Source of the DNA: Granulicella sp.
Lineage (GTDB): Bacteria; Acidobacteriota; Terriglobia; Terriglobales; Acidobacteriaceae
DNA length: 64,000 nt
Reading direction: 5' to 3'
NCBI GenBank assembly: GCA_025408425.1
Contig: JANXYX010000040.1
Location: 48,158-112,157, forward strand
The notes under the pieces are model-generated. The model did not search any database and had not been told where the DNA came from. It saw nothing but the letters and a program-made list of their open reading frames with translations. This document shows, one piece after another, positions 1 to 9,563 of this stretch. Position 1 is the first letter of the stretch; each line of letters begins with the position of its first letter. Made by a program: the position numbers and the translations under genes.

Positions 1-13
1 CATTCCTTGACTA

Positions 14-574
14 TCACCCAAACAACTCCCGCACCCGCTCCAACTCCTCACGCGTATCCACATCCAACTCCCCACCCACCAACTCCACACACCTCGCCTC
101 CCGCAACAACTCCCTCGCCCCAACATCCCCCCTTAGCTCCATCAACTCCCCAAACACCCGAGCCGGAAAATAAGCCGGCACCCCACGCCTCCCCGCATAC
201 CCCGAAGCCACAATCTCCTCCCCACCCGACATCAACTCCCGCAGATGCGCCGCCGTCACCGCCGGCTGATCGCAAGCCATCACCACCACCCCCTCTGCCC
301 CCAAAACAGACCCCACCCCAACCCGAATCGACGACGCCATCCCCTCCCCCGCTCCCTCATTAATCAGCACCCGAAATCCGTCCACCCTACCCACACAATC
401 TTCCAGCTTCAGTCCAGCAGAAACCACGACCAGCACCGGCTCCAACCCCGCCTCCACCGCCACCCGCACCGCCCGCTCCAGCAGCGTCTCCCCACCCAGT
501 CGAACCCCCTGCTTAGCCTCCCCCAACCGCCGCGAAGACCCCGCTGCAAGCACCATACCAGCTACGAACTTCAT
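14..574 (-). CDS. MobA/MocA-like nucleotidyltransferase (molybdenum cofactor cytidylyltransferase family)
   Basis: The 186-residue protein begins MKFVAGMVLAAGSSRRLG, the LAAGxSxRxG nucleotide-binding signature of the MobA-like NTP transferase superfamily. A typical MACDQPA metal/nucleotide segment follows near residue 100. Family members attach CMP or GMP to molybdopterin for xanthine dehydrogenase/CO dehydrogenase-type enzymes. The ATG at 572-574 was chosen because AGGGGGA lies just upstream and the signature then falls at the very N-terminus; the frame stays open further upstream. It lies directly downstream of the xdhC-like gene, and this pairing fits maturation of a molybdenum hydroxylase. 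The hydroxylase subunits are not in the window. MocA is more likely than MobA from the neighbour, but this is an inference. Confidence 0.8.
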   Translation of the reverse strand: MKFVAGMVLAAGSSRRLGEAKQGVRLGGETLLERAVRVAVEAGLEPVLVVVSAGLKLEDCVGRVDGFRVLINEGAGEGMASSIRVGVGSVLGAEGVVVMACDQPAVTAAHLRELMSGGEEIVASGYAGRRGVPAYFPARVFGELMELRGDVGARELLREARCVELVGGELDVDTREELERVRELFG

Positions 575-631
575 CGGTAGTCCCCCTGTACTAATAGAGT
601 TCTCAACCCTGGTCAAGCACCAGACCAGCAA

Positions 632-1759
632 TCACGCCCCACCATCCAACCCACACTGCACCGCCAGATACCGGCTAGCCCCACCCTCTTTCACATGCCT
701 CGCCACATCCTCCGCACCCAGCCGCCGCGAAGACCCCAGCCGCCCTTGCACGCACGCCTGAGCCTCCGAAATCACCGCCAGCGCAATCGCCTCCGGCCCA
801 TCCCCTCCCAGGTCCAAACCCACCGGAGCATAGATCCGCGCACAACACTCCTCCACCGTAAGCCCAATCATTGCAGCAGCTTCACTCACCAAAAGGCTGC
901 TCCGATGCCTCGCCCCCAGCACCCCCAGATACCGCGGCTGCACCGGTAAAACCCGCGCCAGCAGCGCCCGGTCTTGCTCATAGCTATGCGTCATCAATAC
1001 CACCGCATCCTCCCGCTCTATCCCCAACTCTTCAGCGCCCACCACCACCCGCTCAGCCTCCGGAAACCGCTCTGCCCGAGCCAACTGCGCCCGCCCATCC
1101 GCCACCACCACACTCCATCCCAGCAGCCCTGCCATCTTTACCAGCGGCTTCGCATCGTCCCCCGCCCCCAGTACAAACAGTCGCTGCGGAGGCACCAGCC
1201 GCTCCACATAAATCCCCTCCGGCATAGCCTCGGCACCGCTCCTCCCCAGCACCGCAGACCGCGCTGCCACCAGTTCCGGCTCACTCAAATCATCGCTAGC
1301 AAACGCAAAGTCGGTACTAGCCGTCAGCACCGCGCGAGCCAGCCCCCGCCCCGCACGCGGCAGCCATGTCAGCACCGTCACCATCTCACCCGCCAGCGAG
1401 GCCTCCATCGCCACCATCAAAGCCTCAGCTTCAGCCGTCTTCATCGACTCCAGCAGCAGGTCGACCACACCACCGCACCCCAGGCCAAACGGAATCTCTG
1501 CCGTATCGTCGAACATCGTCGAATACGTCTCCACCACAGCCCCATCTCGCACCATCCACGCCGCCTTGCGCACCACCTCACCCTCAAGACAACCGCCGCT
1601 TATAGTCCCGGCATACTCACCCGACCCACCAATCAGCAGCCGCGCCCCGGGCCTCCGATACGAAGATCCCTCCGCCCGCACCAGCGTTACCAGCACGGCT
1701 CCAACGCCCTGCCGCCACAAGTCCACAATCCGCCGCCGCTCCATCATCGAATGCTCCAT
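632..1759 (-). CDS. XdhC/CoxI family molybdenum-enzyme maturation protein
   Basis: About 375 residues. The N-terminal XdhC_CoxI domain carries SGGCLEGEV and FGLGCGGVVDLL, both typical of the family. The C-terminal half has a Rossmann-like motif FVLGAGDDAKPLV and ends in LGLDLGGDGPEAIALAVISE, as in XdhC_C domains. Family members bind the sulfurated molybdenum cofactor and insert it into xanthine-dehydrogenase-like enzymes. The start is uncertain: ATG at 1757-1759 was chosen, while GTG at 1774 and ATGs at 1747 and 1744 are also in frame, the 1747 start having GGAG at a good distance. Its stop lies 57 nt before the start of the nucleotidyltransferase, so the two are probably co-transcribed. Confidence 0.85.
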   Translation of the reverse strand: MEHSMMERRRIVDLWRQGVGAVLVTLVRAEGSSYRRPGARLLIGGSGEYAGTISGGCLEGEVVRKAAWMVRDGAVVETYSTMFDDTAEIPFGLGCGGVVDLLLESMKTAEAEALMVAMEASLAGEMVTVLTWLPRAGRGLARAVLTASTDFAFASDDLSEPELVAARSAVLGRSGAEAMPEGIYVERLVPPQRLFVLGAGDDAKPLVKMAGLLGWSVVVADGRAQLARAERFPEAERVVVGAEELGIEREDAVVLMTHSYEQDRALLARVLPVQPRYLGVLGARHRSSLLVSEAAAMIGLTVEECCARIYAPVGLDLGGDGPEAIALAVISEAQACVQGRLGSSRRLGAEDVARHVKEGGASRYLAVQCGLDGGA

Positions 1760-1774
1760 CTCTATATTGATCAC

Positions 1775-2420
1775 ATCAGGATGAAATTGCCATCCGACAG
1801 ATAGTTCAATTTCCTCATTGCAGATAATTGCATCTCAGAATTATTTTGCAACTGATCAAAAAAATCACGCCAAATTGCTCCTCTCTTCATGCAGACAACC
1901 GATCTTCTTTGGATCGCTGATTGCGGCCAAAATCCGGCCAAATCCCTTATATATCGATGTTTACAAGATAGTGAACCCGTTAGTTACAAGGGCACTATTG
2001 ATCAAGTTGCAAACCATTGCAATGAATGGAAAATATTTTCCATTTTGCCTAATTTTGATAAGCAAAGTGTTGCCAGTTGCTCATTAAGAAGAAAACTCAT
2101 CCTGATTCCATTGGTCTCATGCAGGGGAATGCAACTGGAAATGACACTTTTCTTCACAATCTCCAATCCACCCAAAAATCCAGTACAAAGCATCACTCCT
2201 TACTTACTCTCGCCTCGTCCAAAATATTTCTTCATGTTTATTAGCTAAAAACTCCACTTTGGCATTCGCAATGCTTATATCCCTATGCGCTCGGTGCGTC
2301 CGGAATCTACCTGTTCCCTGACTCTCCGACAGATTTCGGTACGAAATCAACCTTTTGCTCCTCCGATTCTTCTTTTTTGGGCCTGTCTAACTTGTTTCGC
2401 TTTTACTACCGGAGTCCTCC
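1775..2420. other. AT-rich intergenic region between divergent genes
   Basis: About 645 bases without a credible gene. The open frames here have no recognisable product and the composition is clearly more AT-rich than both flanks. It must hold the promoters of the divergent xdhC-like and NHL-protein genes. A perfect 20-base palindrome lies at 2025-2044. The sequence CCGGAGTCCTCC before 2421 gives a ribosome binding site for the large secreted protein. Confidence 0.6.
2025..2044. repeat. Perfect 20-base palindrome
   Basis: The sequence AATGGAAAATATTTTCCATT is self-complementary over its full length and sits in the middle of the AT-rich divergent intergenic region. It could be a dimeric regulator site. 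It does not resemble the GAAAACGTTTTC-type sites further right. Its function is unknown. Confidence 0.5.
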
Positions 2421-5400
2421 ATGTTCACCTACCGTCGCTGCGGTGCTGCATCCTTCTCTTTGTCTGTTCTTCTCACCTTTCTGGCGCTCGCGCCCGCTAC
2501 GGCAAGCGCCCAGATCACCATGGTGCAGAGCAGCGCACGTTACGCCGGCAGCGGTGCCGCAGGCTATAACGGAGACTTCGGATCCGCAACGACGGTCAGC
2601 CTCAATACCCCGTCCTATATCGTCTTCGACTCCAACGGCAACCAGTACCTCTCCGACACACTGAACAACTGCGTCCGCAAGATCGATACCGCAGGCAACG
2701 TCACCACCATCGCCGGACTTGCCGTCAGCGGTCAGGCCGACACTTGCAACACCGCTTCTAATCCCACACCCACCGCAGCCCAGGGTCTTTATCAGCCCAC
2801 CGGCCTCGCCATCGATAGCACCAATCGCCTTTACATCGCCGACAGCATGCACAACTGTGTACGCACTCTGGCCAGCGGAACCACCGGTGTCGCCAACCTC
2901 ACCACCATCGCCGGAACCTGCGCCTCAGCACCCACTGCCTCCGTCACGCCCGCGCCCAACGGCCTGGCCATCGATAGCACTGGCAACCTCTATATCTCGC
3001 TTCAGGATTCCCTCAGCGCCACCCCCGTCTACCAGGTCGTCCAGCATCCGCGCGGAACCCTCGCGCAGAACGTCTGCTACCTGGCTGGCACCGCTTCGCC
3101 TAACGTCACCACCCCCTGCGCCGGCATCACCAACGGCGTCACCCTCGCCAAGCCTTCAGGCCTGGCCATCGACGTCAACGACGACCTCTTCATCGCCGAT
3201 ACCGGCAACAACTGTGTCCGCGAAGTCGTCGGGCTTCTCCATCAAACCACTCCGCTCGGCCATTGCCTCAACGACGCCACCGGCACCTCAACCACCACGC
3301 TCAATAATCCGTATGGGGTCGCAGTTACCCCCGCCCAGACGCTCTACATCTCCGAATCCAATCCGCACAACATCCTCAGCTATACCCCGGGAGCGAGCAG
3401 CGCCACAATCGTCGGAGGACTGCCCAGTGGAGTAGCCGGCTCCTACAACTCCACCCAGGATGGCAACTCCGCCCTTAGTTCTTCGCTCTACAACCCGCGC
3501 GGCCTCGCTGTCGATGTCAACTCCCATCTCTTCGTAGCAGACTCCAGCAACAACATCGCCCGCGAACTCAGCTCCAACCTATCCTTCCCCAGCACTCCGG
3601 TCGGAAGCCCCAGCGCCATCCAGCCCATCACCTTTGCCATCAACCAACCGGTCAATCTCGTCTCCGCTAGCGGCACCGACTACAGCATCACCAGCACCAC
3701 CTGCTCCGGCAGCCTGTCTTCCGCCGCTGTCGGCGCCCCGCCAAATACCTGCCAGATCTTCGTACGCTTCACGCCTACCCGCCCTGGCCAACGCAAATCT
3801 GCGCTCAAGCTGACCGACTCCATCTCAGGCGCCTCCTTCTTTAGCAGTCTGCAAGGCGTCGGAACCGGTGCACTCGGCCTCTTCACCCCCGGCTCCTCAG
3901 CCAGCATCGCTAGCAATCTCTCCTCCCCCACCAGCATCACGGGCGACTCTACAGGCAATGCCTACGTACTGGAGACCTCCGGCGCCAACTCCGACATCCG
4001 CATGATCCCCGCCGCTGGCGGCGCCTCCCAGCTCATCACCACTCTCCCCTCCGGCCAGATCACCCCCACCGCCATCACCTCCGACGCAGCCGGAAACTGG
4101 TTCGTCGCCGACGCAACCCACAACACCATCGCTCGTTTCGGCGCCGATAGTTCCGTCAATCTCAACTACGTCACCGGCCTGGATACCCCCGTCACCCTCT
4201 TCGCTGATGGCGTCGGCAATCTCTTCGTCGCCCAGGCAGGCGGTAGCCATAATGTCATCGAAATCTACGGCTCCGGAGCACGCCGTGTCATCGCCGGAAG
4301 CGGAAGCAGCCTCACCGTCACCAATGGCGTTCCCGCAAATACCGTCACCTTCGCCACCCCGGTAGCGCTTGCAATGGATCTCAACGGCACCCTCTATATT
4401 GCAGATCAGGGCGCGCATCAGGTCTATGCAGTCGACAAGTCGAACATCATCCACATCGTCGCTGGCAACGGAACAACGACCACGACCATCCCCGGGCAGG
4501 CCACCGGCACCGCCATCCTTGCGCCGTCATCCCTCTCCGTCGACGCCGCTGGCGACATCTACATCGCCGACCAGTCCACGGGGATCATCTACACCGTCTA
4601 CACCACCACCAGCAACGGCAAGAACATCGCCGCGATTCTCAGCACCAGCAATCCCCCTGCGGCGAACGGCCCGCTCAGCATCGCGCTCGATGGCAGCGGC
4701 AACCTCTTCATCGCAAAAACCTCTGTCAACACCGTCTTCGAACTCTCCTACCCCAGCCCGACCCTCAACTTCGGTACCACAGCCGTTGGAGCTTCCTCTC
4801 CAGTCCAACTCCAGAGCTTCGTCAACGTCGGGACAGACAGTCTCAATATCAACAGCCCCTTTTCCACCACGGACTCCCACTTCCTGGTCGATAGCAGCAC
4901 CACCACCTGCGGCACCTCTGTCCTCGCCGGCGCAGTCTGCAGCCTTGGCTTCACCTTCGCACCCACTGCAAGCGTGACGTACTCCGCTACCTCAACCATC
5001 AGTTCGAACTCCTTCAACACGCCGCAGCCGATCAATCTCACCGGTATCGGCAAGCTGCTCGCTAACCTCACGCTCAGCCTCACCCCCGCGACCGCCGTCT
5101 ACGGCCAGCCCCTCTCCGAATCGGTCACCTTTGGCAACATCACCACCCCGCCCACCGGCACCATCACCTACACCACCGGTGGCCAGACACTCTGCACTCT
5201 CACCGGAACACTAAGCGTCACCAAAACCTGCAACGTAAGCAACAGTGGCCTTGCAGTCGGCACCTACACGGTTACGTTCAACTACTCCGGCGACACCAAC
5301 TACCACTCCGCCGCCAGCACCGTAGCTCTCACCGTCACCCCCGCACCGCTCAGCGAAGCGGTCCTCAACGCGACCCGCGCCTTCGGTGCTGCAAACCCCG

Positions 5401-7172
5401 CCTTCGCCGGCACGCTTACCGGCGTGGTCCCCGGCGAGACTATCCTCGTCTCCTACGCGACTACCGCGACCGCCACCAGCCCTGTCGGCAACTATCCCAT
5501 CGCTGCGGCCCTCACCAGCGCAGGCGCTACCAGCCTCTCCAATTACACCGTCACCAACTCCCCCGGCACGCTCTCCATCACCCCGGCGAGTCTCGGCTAT
5601 GCACTTGTCCCGCAGACAGAAATCTACGGCCAGCCATTCCCCGAAATTGTCAACGTGACCAACCAGCTCAACAGCGTGCCCCCCACCGGAACCATCACCT
5701 ACACCATCGGCAAAACGCTGCTCTGCAACCTCACCGGAACGCTCACTCCGACAACCACCTGCAACGCCCCCGACAGCGGCCTCGCCATCGGCACCTATGT
5801 CGTCACCTTCACCTACTCCGGTGACGCCAACTACGCGCACTACACCGCAACCACCACCCTCACCATCACAACCGCACCGCTCACCGTGACAGTCGGCAAC
5901 GCAACCCGCGCCTACGGCTCTGCGAACCCCACGTTCACCAGCGTCATCACCGGAGCATTCAACGGGGATACCTTCACCAACACCTTCTCCACCCCAGCCA
6001 ACACCACCTCCTCAGCCGGCACCTACCCTATCAACGACACGGTCACGGGAGCAGCAATCTCGAACTACACCGTCACCGTAGTTCCGGGCACCCTTACCAT
6101 CACCCCCAACGCAGCCTCGTTGGTCATCAACGTCAACGGTGCAGCGCGTCACTACGGCCAGACCAACCCAGCCTTCTCCGGAACCGTCGCTGGCGTCATC
6201 CCGGGCGATGATGTCGTCGTCACCTACAACACCACCGCAACCCCCACCTCTCCCTCCGGCAACTATCCCATCGGAGCAAGCGTCTCCGGCACCTCGGCCA
6301 GCAACTACATCGCGACCATCCATCCCGGCACTCTCGCGATCGCCGCCGCCTCCACGACCACCACCGTCACTACCTCCGCAACGCCCGCAATCGCCAGCAC
6401 CAATGTCACCTTCACCGCCACGGTCACGGCCTCCAGCGGAACCGCTTCCGGCACCGTCAACTTCTTCGATGGCACCACCCTCCTTGGCACCGGAACCCTG
6501 ACCGCCGGGTCCGTCGCCACCTTGAGCACCTCTGCTCTCGCCGTCGGATCGCATAGCATCTCCGCAGCCTTCCAGGCCAACGCCAACTTCACCGCCAGCA
6601 CCGGAGCCCTCACCCAGGCTGTCACCCAGGCAACTGGCAGCTTCACCATCAGCGCCAACCCGCCAGCGCCCTTCATCCGCGGGGCAGGCTCAACCAGCTA
6701 TCAGGTGACACTCAACTCCGCAGGAGCCTTCAGCGGCCCAGTCGCTCTCACCTGTTCCGGCCTGCCATCCGATGCCACCTGCTCCTTTGCCAGCCCCACC
6801 GTTACACTCACCGCTGGTGGCACCGCAACCACCACCATGACGGTTACCACCACCGTCGCCGATGCCAGACTGCAGAAGCCAGCCACTTTCAACCCCATCG
6901 ACCTCGCGCCCATCACCGCCGCTGCCGTATTCCCGGTCGAACTCACCGGTCTGGGAGTCCTCTTCGCTGGCATTCGGCGCCGCAAGATGCTAGGTACTCG
7001 GAAGATGCGCCTCTTGCTCATGATCGTCTGCACCCTTGGTATCCTCGGCCTTGTTGGCTGTGGTTGCCCCAATACAGCATTCAAGACCTACACCATCAAC
7101 ATCACTGGCACGAGCGTCACCTTCCCAGCTCCTGCCCAAACCACTTCGGTCGTCCTGTCCGTCGGTCAATAG
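2421..7172 (+). CDS. Secreted NHL-repeat / choice-of-anchor / MBG and Ig-like multidomain protein
   Basis: 1583 residues. A signal peptide covers residues 1-31 (hydrophobic stretch ending ATASAQ). NHL beta-propeller repeats follow to about residue 390, with motifs such as LYIADSMHNCVR and LFIADTGNNCVREV, and a second NHL block lies at about 490-780. Two HYDIN/SPD-2-like choice-of-anchor D segments lie near 395-470 and 785-875. Then come alternating Ig-like and MBG-type modules (repeated RAYGSANPTF-like motifs, about 880-1300) and a Big_3-type Ig domain. The C-terminus has two hydrophobic stretches separated by GIRRRK, then a GLVGCGCP motif and a short beta-rich tail. The protein is probably displayed or exported; its ligand is unknown. 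A ribosome binding site (GGAG) precedes the ATG. The next gene follows at 87 nt and may be co-transcribed. Confidence 0.85.
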   Translation: MFTYRRCGAASFSLSVLLTFLALAPATASAQITMVQSSARYAGSGAAGYNGDFGSATTVSLNTPSYIVFDSNGNQYLSDTLNNCVRKIDTAGNVTTIAGLAVSGQADTCNTASNPTPTAAQGLYQPTGLAIDSTNRLYIADSMHNCVRTLASGTTGVANLTTIAGTCASAPTASVTPAPNGLAIDSTGNLYISLQDSLSATPVYQVVQHPRGTLAQNVCYLAGTASPNVTTPCAGITNGVTLAKPSGLAIDVNDDLFIADTGNNCVREVVGLLHQTTPLGHCLNDATGTSTTTLNNPYGVAVTPAQTLYISESNPHNILSYTPGASSATIVGGLPSGVAGSYNSTQDGNSALSSSLYNPRGLAVDVNSHLFVADSSNNIARELSSNLSFPSTPVGSPSAIQPITFAINQPVNLVSASGTDYSITSTTCSGSLSSAAVGAPPNTCQIFVRFTPTRPGQRKSALKLTDSISGASFFSSLQGVGTGALGLFTPGSSASIASNLSSPTSITGDSTGNAYVLETSGANSDIRMIPAAGGASQLITTLPSGQITPTAITSDAAGNWFVADATHNTIARFGADSSVNLNYVTGLDTPVTLFADGVGNLFVAQAGGSHNVIEIYGSGARRVIAGSGSSLTVTNGVPANTVTFATPVALAMDLNGTLYIADQGAHQVYAVDKSNIIHIVAGNGTTTTTIPGQATGTAILAPSSLSVDAAGDIYIADQSTGIIYTVYTTTSNGKNIAAILSTSNPPAANGPLSIALDGSGNLFIAKTSVNTVFELSYPSPTLNFGTTAVGASSPVQLQSFVNVGTDSLNINSPFSTTDSHFLVDSSTTTCGTSVLAGAVCSLGFTFAPTASVTYSATSTISSNSFNTPQPINLTGIGKLLANLTLSLTPATAVYGQPLSESVTFGNITTPPTGTITYTTGGQTLCTLTGTLSVTKTCNVSNSGLAVGTYTVTFNYSGDTNYHSAASTVALTVTPAPLSEAVLNATRAFGAANPAFAGTLTGVVPGETILVSYATTATATSPVGNYPIAAALTSAGATSLSNYTVTNSPGTLSITPASLGYALVPQTEIYGQPFPEIVNVTNQLNSVPPTGTITYTIGKTLLCNLTGTLTPTTTCNAPDSGLAIGTYVVTFTYSGDANYAHYTATTTLTITTAPLTVTVGNATRAYGSANPTFTSVITGAFNGDTFTNTFSTPANTTSSAGTYPINDTVTGAAISNYTVTVVPGTLTITPNAASLVINVNGAARHYGQTNPAFSGTVAGVIPGDDVVVTYNTTATPTSPSGNYPIGASVSGTSASNYIATIHPGTLAIAAASTTTTVTTSATPAIASTNVTFTATVTASSGTASGTVNFFDGTTLLGTGTLTAGSVATLSTSALAVGSHSISAAFQANANFTASTGALTQAVTQATGSFTISANPPAPFIRGAGSTSYQVTLNSAGAFSGPVALTCSGLPSDATCSFASPTVTLTAGGTATTTMTVTTTVADARLQKPATFNPIDLAPITAAAVFPVELTGLGVLFAGIRRRKMLGTRKMRLLLMIVCTLGILGLVGCGCPNTAFKTYTINITGTSVTFPAPAQTTSVVLSVGQ

Positions 7173-7259
7173 TCGCCCTCTGACCGCCGCTCGCTTCTCT
7201 CGATATCGCTGGCGGCAGAACTTGAACCAGGAACCACCGTTGTTGGAGGACTTCATCGC

Positions 7260-8906
7260 ATGTATTCCCCTCTCCCCATCGCCGTTCGGACCAGGCGCTC
7301 CGCAGCCTGCGCCCTTTACACCACAGCTCTCATCGCTGCCTTCATCGCAGCCCTGTCCCTCTCCAGCGCAGCCCAGGCAGTCCGCACCGGCAGTACTCCA
7401 CCCCCCGATCCCTCGCGCGTCGACATCTTCGGCGGCTATGGCTATCTCCACCCAGTTGACAGCGACATCAATCACAACCAGTACCAGCCCATCAACCCCG
7501 GCGCTGTCGTCAGCATAACCGGCTACTTCAACCGTTACCTCGGCCTGCAAGCCGAAGGCAGCTTCTTCCCCCACGGCCCCAACGACTGTGTCTACACTGC
7601 CCAGGCCGGCCCACTCCTCCGTTATCAGAAAGGCCGCTTCGTCCCCTTCGCCCATGCCCTTGCCGGCGGCGCCAAGGTCGGCGGCCCCGTCTTTCAACCC
7701 TGCACCTGGGGCTGGGGAGTTACCAGCGGCATCGGCTTGGACTACATCCTTCCCGTCTGGAATAACCGCCTCGCCATCCGTCCCATCCAGGCTGACTTCG
7801 ACTACTCCCACGTAGACTACGGCCCGCTCGTCCAGCCCGCCGATGTCTCTGGCGGCCTAGGCGAAATCTTTGCCTACCGCCTCGCCAGCGGAGTCGTCCT
7901 GCGCCTCGGCGCAACCGCCACCCCACCGCCCGTCCAGCTCGGCTGCACCATCCAGCCAGTAGACGCCTTCCCTGGCGACCCCCTCACCGTCACCGCCACC
8001 CCCGCAAATCTCAATCCAAAGCGCAAGACCACCTACACCTGGACCACGACCGGCGGCAGGATCTCCGGCAATGACACCACCGCTTCCGTCGCCACCGCAG
8101 GTCTCACCCCCGGCGACTTCACCGTCAGCGGCCACGTCTCCCAGGGCATACGCCCCTCCGATCAGGCCAGTTGCTCCGCAGGCTTCCGCATCCACGCCTT
8201 CGAGCCACCCACCGTCTCCTGCTCAGCCAACCCCAGCACCGTCATGGCGGGCGAGTCCTCCACCATTACAGCGACCGCACATAGCCCCCAGAATCGGCCT
8301 CTCTCTTACTCCTACTCAGCCTCCTCCGGCTTCATCAGTGGCAACGCCGCAACTGCCATCCTCAACACCACCGGCGATGCCCCTGGCCCCGTCAATATCA
8401 CCTGCAATGTAGTTGATGACCTTGGCCAGCAGGCCACCGCCGCCACCGCCGTTATCATCAGCGCACCGCCGGTTCCGCCCTCACCAACCTCCCGCAGCCT
8501 CTGCGAGCTGACCTTCGATCGAGATAAGAAGCGTCCTGTCCGCGTCGATAACGAAGCCAAGGGCTGCCTCGACGACATTGCTCTCACCCTCAACCGCGAC
8601 TCCACAGCCAAGCTCGTCATCGTCGGCCACCACGGCCCCGATGAGAAGCCCGAAGCCGCCGCCGAGCGCACTCTCAACGCCGAGCAGTACCTTACCGTAG
8701 AGAAAGGCATTGACCCCCTACGCATCGAACTCCGCACCGGTGAATCCACTGGCAGCTCCGCAGAAAACCTCCTCATTCCAGCAGGAGCAGCCTACGATGC
8801 CGGCAGCACCGCCACCTTCGACACCGGCTCAGTCAAACGCCACGGTGAGGCCTACGCCAAACCCGCCGCCAAGACCTCCAAAAAGATCCGCAATTCAGCG
8901 AACTGA
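7260..8906 (+). CDS. Outer-membrane beta-barrel / PKD-like / OmpA C-terminal domain protein
   Basis: 548 residues with a signal peptide ending near residue 40 (SLSSAAQA). Residues 50-220 look like an eight-stranded OmpA-type barrel (VDIFGGYGYLHP, FNRYLGLQAEGSFFP). Two PKD/Ig-like repeats follow, each with a single Cys near its start (GCTIQPVDAFPGDPLTV and SCSANPSTVMAGES). An OmpA-like peptidoglycan-binding domain lies at about 405-505 (LTFDRDKKRPVRVDNEAKGCLDD, then ERTLNAEQYL). The expected role is linking the outer membrane to peptidoglycan. GGAGG lies 11 nt before the ATG. A terminator follows at 8931-8964. Confidence 0.8.
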   Translation: MYSPLPIAVRTRRSAACALYTTALIAAFIAALSLSSAAQAVRTGSTPPPDPSRVDIFGGYGYLHPVDSDINHNQYQPINPGAVVSITGYFNRYLGLQAEGSFFPHGPNDCVYTAQAGPLLRYQKGRFVPFAHALAGGAKVGGPVFQPCTWGWGVTSGIGLDYILPVWNNRLAIRPIQADFDYSHVDYGPLVQPADVSGGLGEIFAYRLASGVVLRLGATATPPPVQLGCTIQPVDAFPGDPLTVTATPANLNPKRKTTYTWTTTGGRISGNDTTASVATAGLTPGDFTVSGHVSQGIRPSDQASCSAGFRIHAFEPPTVSCSANPSTVMAGESSTITATAHSPQNRPLSYSYSASSGFISGNAATAILNTTGDAPGPVNITCNVVDDLGQQATAATAVIISAPPVPPSPTSRSLCELTFDRDKKRPVRVDNEAKGCLDDIALTLNRDSTAKLVIVGHHGPDEKPEAAAERTLNAEQYLTVEKGIDPLRIELRTGESTGSSAENLLIPAGAAYDAGSTATFDTGSVKRHGEAYAKPAAKTSKKIRNSAN

Positions 8907-8930
8907 CACCAAACGACCGCACCACATTGG

Positions 8931-8964
8931 GGGGGGAGCTCAGCGAGACTCCTCCCATTTTTTT
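8931..8964 (+). terminator. Rho-independent terminator after the OmpA-like gene
   Basis: GGGGGGAG (8931-8938) pairs with CTCCTCCC (8949-8956), with one G-T wobble, and is followed by a run of seven T on the plus strand. It lies 25 nt after the stop codon of the OmpA-like protein. Confidence 0.75.
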
Positions 8965-9148
8965 GCCCCACAGCCAACCACCTCACCTTGCGATAACCCC
9001 GATAAGCCCTCCCAGACTCCATCCCGCCCCCATCTCAGCCCAATCTCTGCTAAACTAGCCCAGTCGGTACAGTGAGCCAGCAAGCCTACCCAACCGCTTG
9101 AGCAGCACGGCAAACACCTCTCATCGGCATCTCATCGCAACACAAGTT

Positions 9149-9225
<77 letters not shown>

Positions 9226-9563
9226 TTTCCACCGGAGCGCATTAGCTGCAATCCGCGCCCAAAATATTTGCGACGGTTTCCCGCCACACTTCCCTCTAAT
9301 CCACAATCGATCAAAGATCGAATTCAGCCAATCCTGTCCAAACACATCAGTTTAGCCATCCCACCCTCCAGCGCACATCCCACCTACTGGTGACTGGGGA
9401 GTGACTTTCGTTAGAATGAGTACTCGGTTGGAGTGTTAGGCTGTGTCTCACTCGAGACGGACACAGATCCGGCCGTAGCGCGGGAAACGCACGCAGTTTT
9501 CATGGGCTCCAGTGGCAATCAAAGTAGAAGTCAAAATTCACGATTGAGGATGCACGGAGCGTC
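9226..9563. other. Intergenic/leader region before the diguanylate cyclase
   Basis: About 340 bases without a gene. It contains a hairpin around 9441-9466 (CTGTGTCTC versus GAGAC and ACACAG segments) about 100 nt before the cyclase start. I compared it by eye with the known c-di-GMP riboswitch pattern and did not see a match. Confidence 0.4.

Noticed and set aside
1818..2248. Open frames in the AT-rich gap
   Set aside because: No ribosome binding site, no conserved motif, and mutually overlapping frames of similar length.
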